From Streptomyces sp. NL15-2K (GTDB lineage: Bacteria; Actinomycetota; Actinomycetes; Streptomycetales; Streptomycetaceae), in assembly GCF_030551255.1 (NCBI RefSeq), contig NZ_CP130630.1, positions 1,426,001-1,490,000 on the forward strand: a stretch of 64,000 nt of DNA, given 5' to 3'. Shown here piece after piece: positions 50,899-61,303 of the stretch. Numbering within the stretch: the first letter of the stretch is position 1; each line of letters begins with the position of its first letter. The notes beneath the pieces are model-generated. The model worked only from the letters and a program-made list of their open reading frames with translations, was not told where the DNA came from and did not search any database. Both the position numbers and the translations under genes were made by a program.

Positions 50899-52458
50899 CT
50901 ACCGCGCCTCCTGGTCGTTGTCCGGGACCCGTGAGGCCCACATCGACAGCCGCTCCGTACGCCGGCGGCCCTCCCCCACTGCCTGAACGGCGTGGGAGGT
51001 ACCCCCACCGTTCTGCTGGGCCAGCCGCTCGCTCTGGCCGCGCAGCGCGGTGTCCAGTCCGTCCCACAGCGTGCCGTCGGTCCGGTCACGCGGATCGGGG
51101 TCGATCAGCACCACACCGATCACCGGAATGCGCTGGTCCGCGAGCTGCCGCGCCACGGTGTGCAGCCATGCGGCGCTGCCGTGCCCGGCACGCACGACGA
51201 GCACGGTCTGGGTGCCGAGGTACTGGAGGTCGGTCCACGCCGTGCCGGGCGCCACCGAGCCGACGCCGAGCCGGCGCTCCTGATGCGACACGGTCGCGGC
51301 ACGCTCGCCGCTGACCACGGTGGGGTCTCCTGGCTTCGGGCGGCGGTTTGCGAGCTGCGGGCCTGGCAGACCGTCGATGACGGCCACTGGCCCCTCCGCC
51401 GCCATCGCCCTGGCGAGGTCCAGGGCGATGGCGCTCGTGCTGCGCGCACAGCCCAGTTCCAGCAGCGACAGCGGTTCCGCGGAGCCACGCACGGTGCGGG
51501 CCAGGGTCCCGGTGAGCCTCATCCGTGCCGCCCGGGTCCGTCGGCGCTGCCACAGCCTGCCCGACCGGCGGGGCAGCTCCGCGATGACAGAGGCGCCCAG
51601 GTTCGCCGCGATGTCCCGGCGCAGTACGGGGCGGTCCGCCACCACGACGCCGACCGCCGCAAGTGCGAGCCCGAGGACGAGCCCGAGGACGAGCCCGATC
51701 GCGGCGTCGGTGCCGACGGCCTTGGGCAGCGAGTGCCGCACCGCGCGCGGGGCGTCCACGATCTGGGTGTTGGCGATGACCTTGGGCGTGCCGACGCGCG
51801 CCTCCTCGGCGCGCTGGTTGAAGTCGGCGATCCGCGAAGTGAGCTCGGCCCGGCGGGCGAAGAGCGACTCGATGCTCGCCGACGCTCTCGGGTCGCTCTC
51901 CGTCTCCGGCGATCGGTCTCCGATGTCCTTGTTGACCTGTGCGAGCTCGTCCTGCATGCGGTCACGCTGGTCGAGCAGGGCCTTGGCCTCGGCCTCCGCG
52001 GTTTGCCGCATCCGCCGCACATGGTCCGCGACGAACGCGTCGGCCAGCGCCTTGGCCCGGGCCACCGCATCCGCGTCGCTGTCACCTGCCACGGTGATCT
52101 GCAGCAGGTTGTTGGTGAGGCCGGCACCCCGGTAGTCCTTCATGAAGTCCTCAGGCTTTTCCGAGGACTTGAGGGTGTGCAGGGCCATTTCGGCGATCCG
52201 TGTGGTCCCCAGCAGTTCGACGTCGGTGCGGATCAGCGTCCCGGTGTCGTTCGGCTGGTCCTCCCGATGCGCGACCAGCACCTTGGTCACCGCGCTCGGT
52301 GGTGGCGGCAGCAGGACCGCCACCGCCGCGCCGATCAGCAGCCCGAGCAGCGCCATGGCGCCCCAGAGGCGGCGGCGCCTGCGCACCGCCACCACCAGCG
52401 CCTGCAGGTCGAACAGCGGAGTGGCGGCCGACGACTGTGAAGTCTCGCTCGTCGTCAC
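50899..52458 (-). CDS. Wzz/BY-kinase-like chain-length protein with degenerate kinase domain
   Basis: A 519-residue membrane protein. Helix 1 is LWGAMALLGLLIGAAVAVLL; a periplasmic coiled coil (about 110-225, AEAKALLDQRDRMQDELAQV) and helix 2 (DAAIGLVLGLVLGLALAAVG) follow. A cytoplasmic Rossmann-like domain has SLLELGCARSTSAIALDLAR where a Walker A would be; the lysine of GxGKS/T is absent. No Tyr cluster is present. The GTG overlaps the preceding Wzz-like stop. Near the C-terminus, TSHAVQAVGEGRRR is encoded by a copy of the MITE core. It probably controls chain length without kinase activity. Confidence 0.82.
   Translation of the reverse strand: MTTSETSQSSAATPLFDLQALVVAVRRRRRLWGAMALLGLLIGAAVAVLLPPPPSAVTKVLVAHREDQPNDTGTLIRTDVELLGTTRIAEMALHTLKSSEKPEDFMKDYRGAGLTNNLLQITVAGDSDADAVARAKALADAFVADHVRRMRQTAEAEAKALLDQRDRMQDELAQVNKDIGDRSPETESDPRASASIESLFARRAELTSRIADFNQRAEEARVGTPKVIANTQIVDAPRAVRHSLPKAVGTDAAIGLVLGLVLGLALAAVGVVVADRPVLRRDIAANLGASVIAELPRRSGRLWQRRRTRAARMRLTGTLARTVRGSAEPLSLLELGCARSTSAIALDLARAMAAEGPVAVIDGLPGPQLANRRPKPGDPTVVSGERAATVSHQERRLGVGSVAPGTAWTDLQYLGTQTVLVVRAGHGSAAWLHTVARQLADQRIPVIGVVLIDPDPRDRTDGTLWDGLDTALRGQSERLAQQNGGGTSHAVQAVGEGRRRTERLSMWASRVPDNDQEAR
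50970..51009. repeat. MITE core copy inside the Wzz-like coding sequence
   Basis: A 40-bp copy of the element core: CTCCCCCACTGCC, then TGAAC, then GGCGTGGGAGGT and ACCCCCAC. It differs from the copies at 34.1 and 44.6 kb at only a few bases. The flanking terminal repeats are absent, so only the central hairpin is present. It is translated in frame as part of the protein's C-terminal tail. Confidence 0.8.
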
Positions 52459-53822
52459 ACTGAACCTCCCGTCGCCCGGCCGCGCACCGCGAGCGCCTCA
52501 GTGGCGTTGTCCGCGGAGCGGCCGGCAGAGCGCGCCGGACGGGCCCGGACCGGGGCGGCGACGACGATGCCGACGACCTCGTGCCTGCCGTCCGCACACG
52601 CCTCGGCGATGCCGGCGAGCTCCTCCGCGGTCCGGCTGCCCGCGCTGAGGACGACCAGGGCGCCGGACTCGGTGTCGCGGTCCGGAACGACCGGCCGGTC
52701 CACCGAGACTTCCACCACCCGCAGCAGCGGATCGTTCGTGGCCTCGGCGACGAGCCGGCCGGCGGCCCGGAGGGCGATCTCGTCGCCGTCCGGTATGACA
52801 ACCAGCAGCTGCCGAGGGGCCGGCAGTCGGTCCCGGAGGCGGGCGCACACGCGCCGGTAGCGGATCCGCCTTCCGTCCTCGTCACCGGACGCTTGCGGGG
52901 TGGGTAGGTCCCACCGGGTGTCCACGCCGAGGAGTCGGCTGATCAAGGCCTGCCGGCCACGGCCTTCCGGCCGGTGCGAGCGCCCTTCATCAGGCACGTC
53001 GACGGTGCCGAGAAGCGCCGAGCCGAGCGCCGCGGCGATCTCCTGGTCGGTGCCCAGTCGGCGGTTCGCCCGTGCGGCGACGAGATGGCCGATGACCGCG
53101 ACCAGGAAGAACAGCAGCGCCCCGGCCACGACGAGCTGCGTCCTCGTCGGCGGCGCCTGGCCGGTCGGCCGGGCCGCCGGCCCCATGACGACCATGCCGG
53201 CCACGTTGTTCGCCGGGTCGGCCTGCTCCAGCTTCTCCATGGCCTCCACCAGCGAGGTCCGCAGCTTCTCGAGCACGGTGCGGGCCTGCACGCTCTCCAC
53301 GGTCCGCCCCGGGTCGGCCGCGTTCGCCAGGTCGGTGATGCGGCGGTTGGTCTCCGCCACCTCCTTGCGCAGCGCCTCGGGCCCCTCGGCCGCTTCGGGG
53401 GCGGTGTCGCCGCCCGCGATGCGCGCGGCGAACTCGATGAACTGGTCGGCCACTTGGTCGGAAAGCTGCTGAGCGCGCTCCGGGGTGTCGGCCGTACCCG
53501 AGATCTTGATGATGTTCCCGTCGGCGGCCTTGGCGGTCACCTGCTCACGCAGCTCGGCGCTGCTGACGTCCGGCCAGCTGAGCTTGGTGGCCACGCGGTC
53601 GACCACCGCGGAACTGGTCGCGATGTCGACCTGGGTCAGCAGCTCGCGCTCCTCCCACTGCCCCGGCAGCAGGACCGACGCCGACGTCGTGTACCGCGGC
53701 GGGAACACCACCGAGGCGCCGTAGCCGACGAGCGCGCCCACCACGGCGAGGACGGCGAGAAGCCGCCACCGTCGACGGAGAATCCGCCCGATCGTTGCCA
53801 GACGGATCGTGTCATTACTCAA
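52455..53822 (-). CDS. Wzz-like chain-length determinant protein
   Basis: A 455-residue protein starting at TTG 53822, overlapping the GT4 stop (TTGA). Helix 1 is WRLLAVLAVVGALVGYGASV, followed by the Wzz motif FPPRYTTSASVLLPGQ. An extracytoplasmic coiled coil (about 80-215) leads to the second helix (LVVAGALLFFLVAVIGHLVA). The C-terminal domain has LLVVIPDGDEIALRAAGRLV and ALVVLSAGSRTAEELAGIAE, which resembles a BY-kinase or SalX-like fold without Walker A, A' or Tyr-rich motifs. It likely forms a chain-length complex with the next gene product. Confidence 0.82.
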   Translation of the reverse strand: MSNDTIRLATIGRILRRRWRLLAVLAVVGALVGYGASVVFPPRYTTSASVLLPGQWEERELLTQVDIATSSAVVDRVATKLSWPDVSSAELREQVTAKAADGNIIKISGTADTPERAQQLSDQVADQFIEFAARIAGGDTAPEAAEGPEALRKEVAETNRRITDLANAADPGRTVESVQARTVLEKLRTSLVEAMEKLEQADPANNVAGMVVMGPAARPTGQAPPTRTQLVVAGALLFFLVAVIGHLVAARANRRLGTDQEIAAALGSALLGTVDVPDEGRSHRPEGRGRQALISRLLGVDTRWDLPTPQASGDEDGRRIRYRRVCARLRDRLPAPRQLLVVIPDGDEIALRAAGRLVAEATNDPLLRVVEVSVDRPVVPDRDTESGALVVLSAGSRTAEELAGIAEACADGRHEVVGIVVAAPVRARPARSAGRSADNATEALAVRGRATGGSV

Positions 53823-55073
53823 CGCCGCGGCCTCTTCCCTGTGCTCACCGCGTCGCTCGCCGACACCGGACCGTGGTCGCGGCAGGCAGCGGCGTAGGCG
53901 GCGAGCAGCGACGCCTGCGAGTTGCGCCAGGAGAGCGGCCCGCTGATCCGCTCCTGGCCGATCTTGCCCATCTCGGCCCGCTTCTCCGGATCGTCAAGGA
54001 GCAGCGCGATGAGCCCCGCGAATTCGGCCTCGTCGTTGGCGGTCGCGTAGACGGCTGCGTCACCGGCGGAGACGCGCGCCTCCTTCAGGTCGAACGAGAC
54101 GATCGGCCGGCCCATCGCCATGTACTCCAGGACCTTGTTCATGGTCGACACGTCGTTGAGCGGATTGCGCGGGTCGGGGGAAAGGCACACGTCCGCGGTG
54201 GACAGGTAGCGCACCAGGTCGGCGTCCGGGATGCGCCCGGTGAACTGCACCTGCTCGGAGAGCCCGAGCCGCCGGGACAGCTCCACCATCGCGTCGAAGG
54301 CGTCGCCGGAGCCGACGAACACCGCATGCCAGTCGGTACGCCCGCACTCGTCACGCAGCTTCGCGAGGGCCCGCAAGGCGTAGTCGACGCCGTCCTGAGG
54401 GCCCATGACGCCGAGGTAGCACAGCAGATGAGGCTTGCCACGCTTCAACTCCGGCTCGGGCGGCACCGGTTGGAACCGGTCGATCTGGGGCGCGCTGCGC
54501 ACCACGAAAACGTCCTCCGGCCGCCGACCGCCACGGCGCACCGCGACGTCCCGGTAGCTCTCGTTCGTGGCGAGGACGACGTCCGCGGCCCGGTAGGTCC
54601 GCCGTTCCAGCGCGCACACGGCGCGGTAGAGCAGATCCTCGCCGCGGTCGAACCGGGAGAGGTACAGCTCGGGTACCAGGTCGTGCTGGTCGAAGACGAA
54701 CCGCGCGCCGCGCCGCTTCAGCCACAGCGCCGGCAGGAACAGCAGGTCGGGCGGGTTGCAGGCGTGGACCACGTCGACCGGGCCGACCCTGCGGGCCAGC
54801 CGGGCCGTGTGCCACAACGCCGATCCGTACTCCCGCAGGTAGCCGGCCGGTCCTCCGGTGGCGGCGCGCAACGGGTAGCGGTGGATCCGCACCCCGTCGA
54901 TCACCGCCTCCGGCTCCGTGTCCCGCTTCTGCCCGCGGGGACAGATGACGTGCACTTCCCAGCCCGCGTCGCGCAGCGTCGTGCACTCCTGCCACACCCG
55001 CCGGTCGAACGGCACCGACAGGTTCTCCACCAGGATCAGCGCGCGCCGGTCAGGCCCGTCGCCCCTGGTCGTG

Positions 55074-55084
<11 letters not shown>
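53819..55084 (-). CDS. Family 4 glycosyltransferase
   Basis: A 421-residue GT-B enzyme. The N-terminal half has ALILVENLSVPFDRRVWQEC and VDVVHACNPPDLLFLPALWL with FDQHDLVPELYLSRFDRGED. The C-terminal half has CYLGVMGPQDGVDYALRALA and STMNKVLEYMAMGRPIVSFD. The FDRRVWQE opening and the QHDL motif are typical of GT4s acting early in EPS assembly. The start is the TTG at 55084, overlapping the dehydrogenase stop by 11 bp; no strong ribosome site is visible, so coupling is likely. Confidence 0.9.
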
Positions 55085-56399
<1,315 letters not shown>

Positions 56400-56416
56400 G
56401 ACGCGTCTCTCCCCCC

Positions 56417-56476
56417 AGGCAGACCCTTGTGGCCTGCGGTCCCCCAAAGCAGGCCCTTGCGGCCTGCGGTCCGCGC
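56417..56476. repeat. Direct repeat between dehydrogenase and initiating transferase
   Basis: Two ~30-bp units share CAG(A/G)CCCTTG(T/C)GGCCTGCGGTCC, at 56420-56442 and 56450-56472, and a partial third (GTTGCGGTCCCCC) lies near 56493-56505. Together they fill the 112-bp gap upstream of the dehydrogenase start. No coding or promoter function is apparent. Confidence 0.75.
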
Positions 56477-56511
56477 GCCGGCGGGACCGTTGAGTTGCGG
56501 TCCCCCGCGCA

Positions 56512-57990
56512 TCAGTAGGCCCCCTGGCCGTAGAACACCGCACGCAGCGTCTTCCACAAGATCACTGCGTCCAGGGCGAGCGACCAGTCCTCCACGTACC
56601 GCAGGTCGAGGCGGACCGCCTCCTCCCACGGCAGGTCGCTGCGTCCGCTGATCTGCCACAGGCCGGTGAGTCCGGGCTTGACCAGCAGCCGCCGCCGGAT
56701 GTCCGGGCCGTAGGCAGCGGTCTCCTCCGGTAGCGGAGGCCGCGGACCGACGAGCGACATCGAACCGGTGAGTACGTTGAAAAGCTGCGGGAGCTCGTCG
56801 ATCGAGTACCGGCGCAGCACTGCTCCCACCCGGGTCACCCGCGGATCCCGGCGGAGTTTGAACAGCAGGCCGGCGCCCTCGTTGCGGTCGGCCAGCTCGC
56901 CACGTGCCTCGTGGGCCCCGGTGACCATGGTGCGGAACTTGAGCATGGTGAACTCGTGGCCGCCCTTGCCGACTCTGCGCTGGCGGTAGAACACCCCGCC
57001 CCGGCTGTCCACCGCCACGAGCAGCCCGACCAGCACCATCAGCGGCGCGAACAGCACCAGCAGAATCGTTGCGCCTACGCGGTCCACGACCCCCTTGATC
57101 GCCCGGCGGCCCCCGGTGAAGGTCGGCATGCTGACCCGCAGCAGCGGGATCCCGAGCACCGCGTCGACGTGCAGCCGCGGGCCGGCCACCTCCATCAGCA
57201 CGGGCGCCACGACCATCTCGGCATCGCTGCCCTCGAGATTCCAGGCCAGCCGCTGAAGCCGGTCCGGTGACCAGTGCGGGTCCGGTGTGACCGCGACGAC
57301 ACGGTAGCCGTCGCGGCGGACGTGGCCCGCTACGTCCGCCAGTCGGCCGACGACCGGCACTCCGTCCAGGTGGTCACCATCGAGCCCGAGACCGTCCGTC
57401 GTGCACACCGCGTCCACCCGCCAGCCGAGGTGCGGGAACTTGCGGGTGCGGTTGATCAGGTCGCGCACGGTGGCCGGGCTGCCGGCAGCGAGCACCGGTC
57501 TCAGGCACCGTCCTTCCTTCCGCTGTTTGTGCAGCCGGAGGCGGAGCAGATACCGCGCGGTCATGGTGACGAGCGCGATCGCGGGGATCGCGACGAAGAT
57601 CCAGAGCTTGATGTTGCGCGAGGTGAGGGCGATCCCGCCGAGCGCCAGTACGACGGTCGCCGTGAACAGTGAGCGTCCGAGCCGGCGGAATTCCTCGGCG
57701 CCCTGGCCGAGCACCGCCGGAGCCCACGACCGGCTCACCGCAAGCGCCCCCAGCACCAGCAGCTCGGTGCCGAATGCGAGAATTCCCCACTTCTCGTGCC
57801 AGTTGGCCGCGTCCCGGACCCCGAAGAAGTTGCCGATCGCCGCCACCACCAAGGCGGTGGTCACGGTATCGCTGGTGATCACGGAACGGCGGTATCGCTG
57901 CTCCCATTCGATCGCGGGCCGGCTGACTGCTCCATTCGCCAGACTCCCGCGCGCCGATGAAACAGGGTCGACTAGTCCCCCCTGCCGCAC
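56512..57990 (-). CDS. Undecaprenyl-phosphate sugar phosphotransferase (WbaP/CpsE type)
   Basis: A 492-residue initiating enzyme. Four to five N-terminal helices (TVTTALVVAAIGNFFGV to IKLWIFVAIPAIALVTMTAR) precede a Rossmann-like region (RPVLAAGSPATVRDLINRT). A fifth helix (VGATILLVLFAPLMVLVGLL) leads to the catalytic domain with FTMLKFRTMVTGAHEARGEL, RYSIDELPQLFNVLTGSMSL, VGPRPPLPEE and PGLTGLWQISGRSDLPWEEA. It transfers a sugar-1-phosphate to undecaprenyl phosphate, starting repeat-unit synthesis. Start GTG 57990. It is the first gene of the leftward operon, so the promoter lies to its right. Confidence 0.92.
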   Translation of the reverse strand: MRQGGLVDPVSSARGSLANGAVSRPAIEWEQRYRRSVITSDTVTTALVVAAIGNFFGVRDAANWHEKWGILAFGTELLVLGALAVSRSWAPAVLGQGAEEFRRLGRSLFTATVVLALGGIALTSRNIKLWIFVAIPAIALVTMTARYLLRLRLHKQRKEGRCLRPVLAAGSPATVRDLINRTRKFPHLGWRVDAVCTTDGLGLDGDHLDGVPVVGRLADVAGHVRRDGYRVVAVTPDPHWSPDRLQRLAWNLEGSDAEMVVAPVLMEVAGPRLHVDAVLGIPLLRVSMPTFTGGRRAIKGVVDRVGATILLVLFAPLMVLVGLLVAVDSRGGVFYRQRRVGKGGHEFTMLKFRTMVTGAHEARGELADRNEGAGLLFKLRRDPRVTRVGAVLRRYSIDELPQLFNVLTGSMSLVGPRPPLPEETAAYGPDIRRRLLVKPGLTGLWQISGRSDLPWEEAVRLDLRYVEDWSLALDAVILWKTLRAVFYGQGAY

Positions 57991-58927
57991 AGAACCCCCC
58001 CGGTCCCCAGTGGTTCGACGTGCTCGCCCAACACTGCCCCTCCCCCCGGGAGGCCCCCGCCCCCCGCACGCTTCCTCCCCTCGGGAGACCCCCCGCCCCC
58101 CGCGCCGCGCTGTTCCTCCCGCGGGAGGCCTCTGCCCCCGCGTACGGCATCCCGGCTACTTCAGCGCTACTTGAACGACCCGCGCCGGCGGCAGCGGACT
58201 CGCATGTCCTGCCGGCCTCCCGAGGTGCGCGGGAACCGTCGAAACCTCGGGTGCTCCCCGCACCCGAAGCCCCCTCTCGGGCTCCAAGAATTGATCACCC
58301 CCACGTCTGGCGCCGGAGACGCAGCCGCTGGCTGTCCATGGCGCCGGACCTATAGATCATCATTTGTCGCCTCGTGTCCCAGCATGGGAAGCACGGTCAA
58401 TCTAGACCATCAGGGCCCGCCTGGAGAGAGGTGTGTGTGGAATTTGTGCTGAAGATTTGAAGTTGGCTCCACGGACCGGTGATGCCCGTGGGTGCGTTGG
58501 CGACGACTGCGTGCCTTGTGACCTGTGATGACGGGAGTTCTCCGGGCTCCCGGCACCGCAACCCCGCTGGGGCTGATCAGGAGCATGTTGGGTGGACGCA
58601 CATGAAGTGATCCGTCCTCGGGCACAGTTGGGACACTGTGCCCGCCGCCGAGCCCAGTGTCATGCTGCTGACCATGCTGCCCCCTCCAGAGCCGTCCGGA
58701 TCCGAGGTGCCCTCCGCGGCATGACCGACGCGACGGAGACGTCCAGGGAGCCGAAGAACTCCTCGAACTCGAGGCGCGCGTACGGGGTATGCCAGCAATC
58801 CAGCCAAACTGCCGCTCGACACGGTCATGTCCGCCACCGGGCGCTTCGACAGGCCGGGCACGGCCGACTGTCTGAGCGGCGCCGATCGGCCCTCATAGGA
58901 CGACCCCCGTTGGAAAAGGGTGGCAGG
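57991..58927. other. Upstream region of the polysaccharide operon, no supported gene
   Basis: 937 bp. The first ~160 bases hold GC-rich imperfect repeats. An AT-richer stretch at 58340-58410 contains, on the minus strand, TTGACC and a TATAGG-like box, but spacing is wrong for a confident promoter. Open frames at 58577-58861 (minus) and 58592-58999 (plus) lack any recognisable protein feature. A long 5' leader for the operon is possible. Confidence 0.45.
58038..58144. repeat. Three imperfect GC-rich units with short hairpins
   Basis: Units of the form CCTCCC-(n)-GGGAGGCC(C/T)CYGCCCCCG occur near 58039, 58075 and 58115; each contains a CTCCC...GGGAG stem. They lie in the presumed leader of the first polysaccharide gene, ~50-150 bp upstream of its start. 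They may influence transcription, or be neutral slippage products. Confidence 0.5.
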
Positions 58928-59382
58928 GTGCTGCTCTGGCGCCGGCGGCGCAACCCGCCAAGCGGCGCTCCGACGGCGCCGAAGCCTGGATCGGCGTAGC
59001 AGCGGCGGCGCTGCTGCTGCTCATGGTGCCCGCGGTGGGCGTGGTGACGGTCGGCGCCGACGAGCGCGCCGCTCTCGACGAGGCGCAGGGCCTGCACCGC
59101 ACTGCCGCGCGCCTCGTCGAGGACACACCCGCGACGCCGCCACGGTTCTCCGGGCCGGCAGACGACCGCGTGTGGACGACCGTGCGGTGGACGATGCCCG
59201 ACGGCTCCCCCAAGACCGGTGAAGCCCCGGTGGCAGCGGGCAGCAAGGTGGGCTCGTCCACCACGGTGTGGCTCGACGCGACGGGCCGCCTTCGTCCCGC
59301 ACCGCCCACCGTGCGTCGCAGGGCGCAGTGGGACCGGGCCTGGGCCGAGTTCAACGCCGGCCGGGGCAACCGGCACGCGTAG
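58928..59382 (+). pseudogene. Rv1733c-like membrane protein, one-base frameshift
   Basis: From GTG 58928 the frame reads VLLWRRRRNP, and then must shift near 58957 to continue RRSDGAEAWIGVAAAALLLL and MVPAVGVVTVGADERAAL. HRTAARLVEDTPATP, VRWTMPDGSPKTGEAPVAAG and TTVWLDATGRLRP follow to the stop at 59382. This is the actinobacterial Rv1733c family: two helices flanking an extracytoplasmic domain. The C-terminus is short: the second helix is replaced by RRRAQWDRAWAEFNAG. Whether the indel is real is unclear. Confidence 0.65.
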
Positions 59383-59474
59383 GCCGCCTCCCCCAGCGAG
59401 GCCCGAACACACCTCCTCAGCCGCGGATCGGCGCCCCCCGGAGGGGCAGGGGGCGGGCCAGGAAGCGAGGTGAT

Positions 59475-60122
59475 TCAGCGACCCACACGGGTGAACGTCA
59501 CATGCGTGACCCCGCTGGGCGAGGAAGCGGCCTCGACCGCGTAGTCCTTCTCGAGGCCCTCCAGCCCGTCCCAGAGGCGTACGCCTCGGCCGAGCAGGAC
59601 CGGGACCACCACGATGTGCATGTGGTCGATGAGCCCGGCGGCAAAGAAGTCGCGGATCACGGTGGGCCCCCCGCCGATACGCACGTCCTGGCCGCCCGCG
59701 GCCTCGCGGGCCGTCTCGAGCGCCTCGGCGGGCGACGCGTCGAGGAAGTGGAACGTCGTGCCGCCCTCCATCTCGATCGACGGGCGCGGGTGATGGGTGA
59801 GGATGAAGGTCGGTGTGTGGAACGGCGGGTTGGGCCCCCACCACCCCTTCCACTCCGGGTCCTCGTGCCATCCGGGCGGCCCGAACTTCCCGGCGCCCAT
59901 GATCTCCGCGCCGATCCCGGGTGTGAACTGCCGCGCGAAGACGTCGTCGAGGCCGCCGGTCCCGCCGGGCCGGCCGCTCATCTTGTGCCAGAACTGGGTG
60001 GTGAACATCCACTCGTGCAGCCTTTCGCCGGCGTGGCCGAACGGCGCCTCATGGCTCTGGCCCTCACCGGTGCCGAAGCCGTCGAGCGAAATGGAGAAGT
60101 TGTGGACGCGGGCGAGTGACAT
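59475..60122 (-). CDS. RibD C-terminal/dihydrofolate-reductase-like protein
   Basis: A 215-residue NADPH-type reductase fold. It starts MSLARVHNFSISLDGFGTGE (the S-x-D-G strand typical of this family), then GAEIMGAGKFGPPG, FILTHHPRPSIEMEGGTTFH, and the nucleotide-binding turn DVRIGGGPTVIRDFFAAGLI with HIVVVPVLLGRGVRLWDGLE. The start is ATG 60122 with AGGGAG ten bases upstream. The exact substrate is unknown; many copies per Streptomyces genome are usual. No operon partner. Confidence 0.88.
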   Translation of the reverse strand: MSLARVHNFSISLDGFGTGEGQSHEAPFGHAGERLHEWMFTTQFWHKMSGRPGGTGGLDDVFARQFTPGIGAEIMGAGKFGPPGWHEDPEWKGWWGPNPPFHTPTFILTHHPRPSIEMEGGTTFHFLDASPAEALETAREAAGGQDVRIGGGPTVIRDFFAAGLIDHMHIVVVPVLLGRGVRLWDGLEGLEKDYAVEAASSPSGVTHVTFTRVGR

Positions 60123-60400
60123 GGCTGGCGACTCCCTTGCTTCTGCTGGTTGAGCTACGTCGGATCAGCTCGTGCTGTGACGATGATGGCCGCCCCGACA
60201 CGCATCGCCCACTAGGCCCACCGGGCATCCACACCACACAGCTCACCGACAACGCCCGCCGGAGCTACGCCGCCATACGGCGACCCGCCAGACGCACCCG
60301 CCACGACCGCGCTGATCGAGGTCCTGGCACCACGGCCCCGAGTAGTGCCAAAAGCGCGACCAGACCACCCACTGGAGACGGCCGCCGTTCAAGGGCCTCG

Positions 60401-60751
60401 CTACGACGGCGGCTTTCGCTCACCCGGCGCGGCCTGCAGGTCGGCCAGTAGCTCGGCCTGCCCGGCGAGCACCCCGGACAGGATGGTCCGTGCGACCCGT
60501 AGAAGCTCCGCGACCTGCGGACTGGTCAGCGAGTAGTACACGGTCGAACCCTCCTTACGGGTCTTGACCAGATTCGCCCGCCGCAGCACGGCCAGTTGCT
60601 GGGACAGATGAGCGGGCTCGATGCCCACCTCGGGCAGCATCTCGGCCACCGCGTGCTCGCGCTCGCTCAGCAGTTCCAGGACCCGGATACGGGCCGGATG
60701 GCCCAGCGTCTTGAAGAACTCGGCCTTCAGTTGGTACAGCGGCGTGCTCAT
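60401..60751 (-). CDS. ArsR-family regulator
   Basis: A 116-residue winged-helix repressor: KAEFFKTLGHPARIRVLELL, AEMLPEVGIEPAHLSQQLAV (recognition helix), LRRANLVKTRKEGSTVYYSL. No Cys is present, so it does not sense metal thiolates in the classical ArsR manner. It is a close paralogue of the regulator at 63454-63795 (same STPLYQ/SVPLYQ-AEFF start and EGSTVxY wing). Its location at the far end of the SulP gene set suggests a shared or cross-acting signal. Start ATG 60751. Confidence 0.9.
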   Translation of the reverse strand: MSTPLYQLKAEFFKTLGHPARIRVLELLSEREHAVAEMLPEVGIEPAHLSQQLAVLRRANLVKTRKEGSTVYYSLTSPQVAELLRVARTILSGVLAGQAELLADLQAAPGERKPPS

Positions 60752-60903
60752 CGTGCCGTCCCCTCCCCGAGACAACAGCACGTCCCCACCGGCCGGAGCT
60801 CAGCACATCGCGTCCACGCACACGTCAAGAACATGTGGCCCATCCTCGCCTGCGGCACCGGCCACGCCGCACCCGGATGCCCCGGCGGTCGGCACAGCAA
60901 GGT

Positions 60904-60915
60904 GTCTGATCAGAC
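60904..60915. promoter_or_regulatory. Perfect 12-bp palindrome at the PhnA stop codon
   Basis: GTCTGATCAGAC overlaps the TGA of the PhnA-like gene and lies ~150 bp upstream of the ArsR start at 60751. The half-site TCTGATCA recurs upstream of the paralogous ArsR gene (63900-63907). It is a candidate operator, but could be coincidental because of its short length. Confidence 0.35.
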
Positions 60916-61264
60916 TTTCTTCACCACGCTGGACTTGAGCTGCATGGCGCCGAACCCGTCGACCCTGCAGTCGATGTCGTGGCCGTCCACGCCGTCGACC
61001 AGGCGGATGCCGCGTACCTTGGTGCCCGCCTTGATCCCGGTCGGGCTGCCCTTGACCTTCAGCGTCCTGACCACCGTCACGGTGTCACCGTCAGCGAGCA
61101 CGTTGCCGACCGCGTCCTTGATCACCTTGCCCCCGGAGGCGCCGTCCGCGGACTCCTCGGACGCGGACCACTCGTGCCCGCACTCGGGGCAGACCAGGAG
61201 CGCACCCATTTCGTAGGTGTAGGCGCCGGAGCATTTCAGGGCAGGGGGGAAGGGCTTCACTCAT
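60910..61264 (-). pseudogene. PhnA/YjdM-family zinc-ribbon protein with a 5' frameshift
   Basis: The body is a typical PhnA-like protein: SGAYTYEMGALLVCPECGHE (zinc ribbon), then KDAVGNVLADGDTVTVVRTL and KVKGSPTGIKAGTKVRGIRL. From the ATG at 61264 the frame gives MSEALPPCPE and then needs removal of one base in the T3 run (plus strand 61234-61236) to continue into CSGAYTYEMG. That restores the first C-x2-C pair. Unshifted, a GTG start at 61260 gives PFPPALKCSG and loses the first Cys. A sequencing indel or a mildly damaged gene are both possible. It follows the STAS gene closely. Confidence 0.75.
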
Positions 61265-61303
61265 GGCAGAGGTGTCTTTCAGTCAGTGAGCGGATGCGGG
61301 GGG

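Noticed and set aside
58577..58861. A small leftward gene upstream of the polysaccharide operon
   Set aside because: Low-complexity composition, no ribosome site and no recognisable feature.
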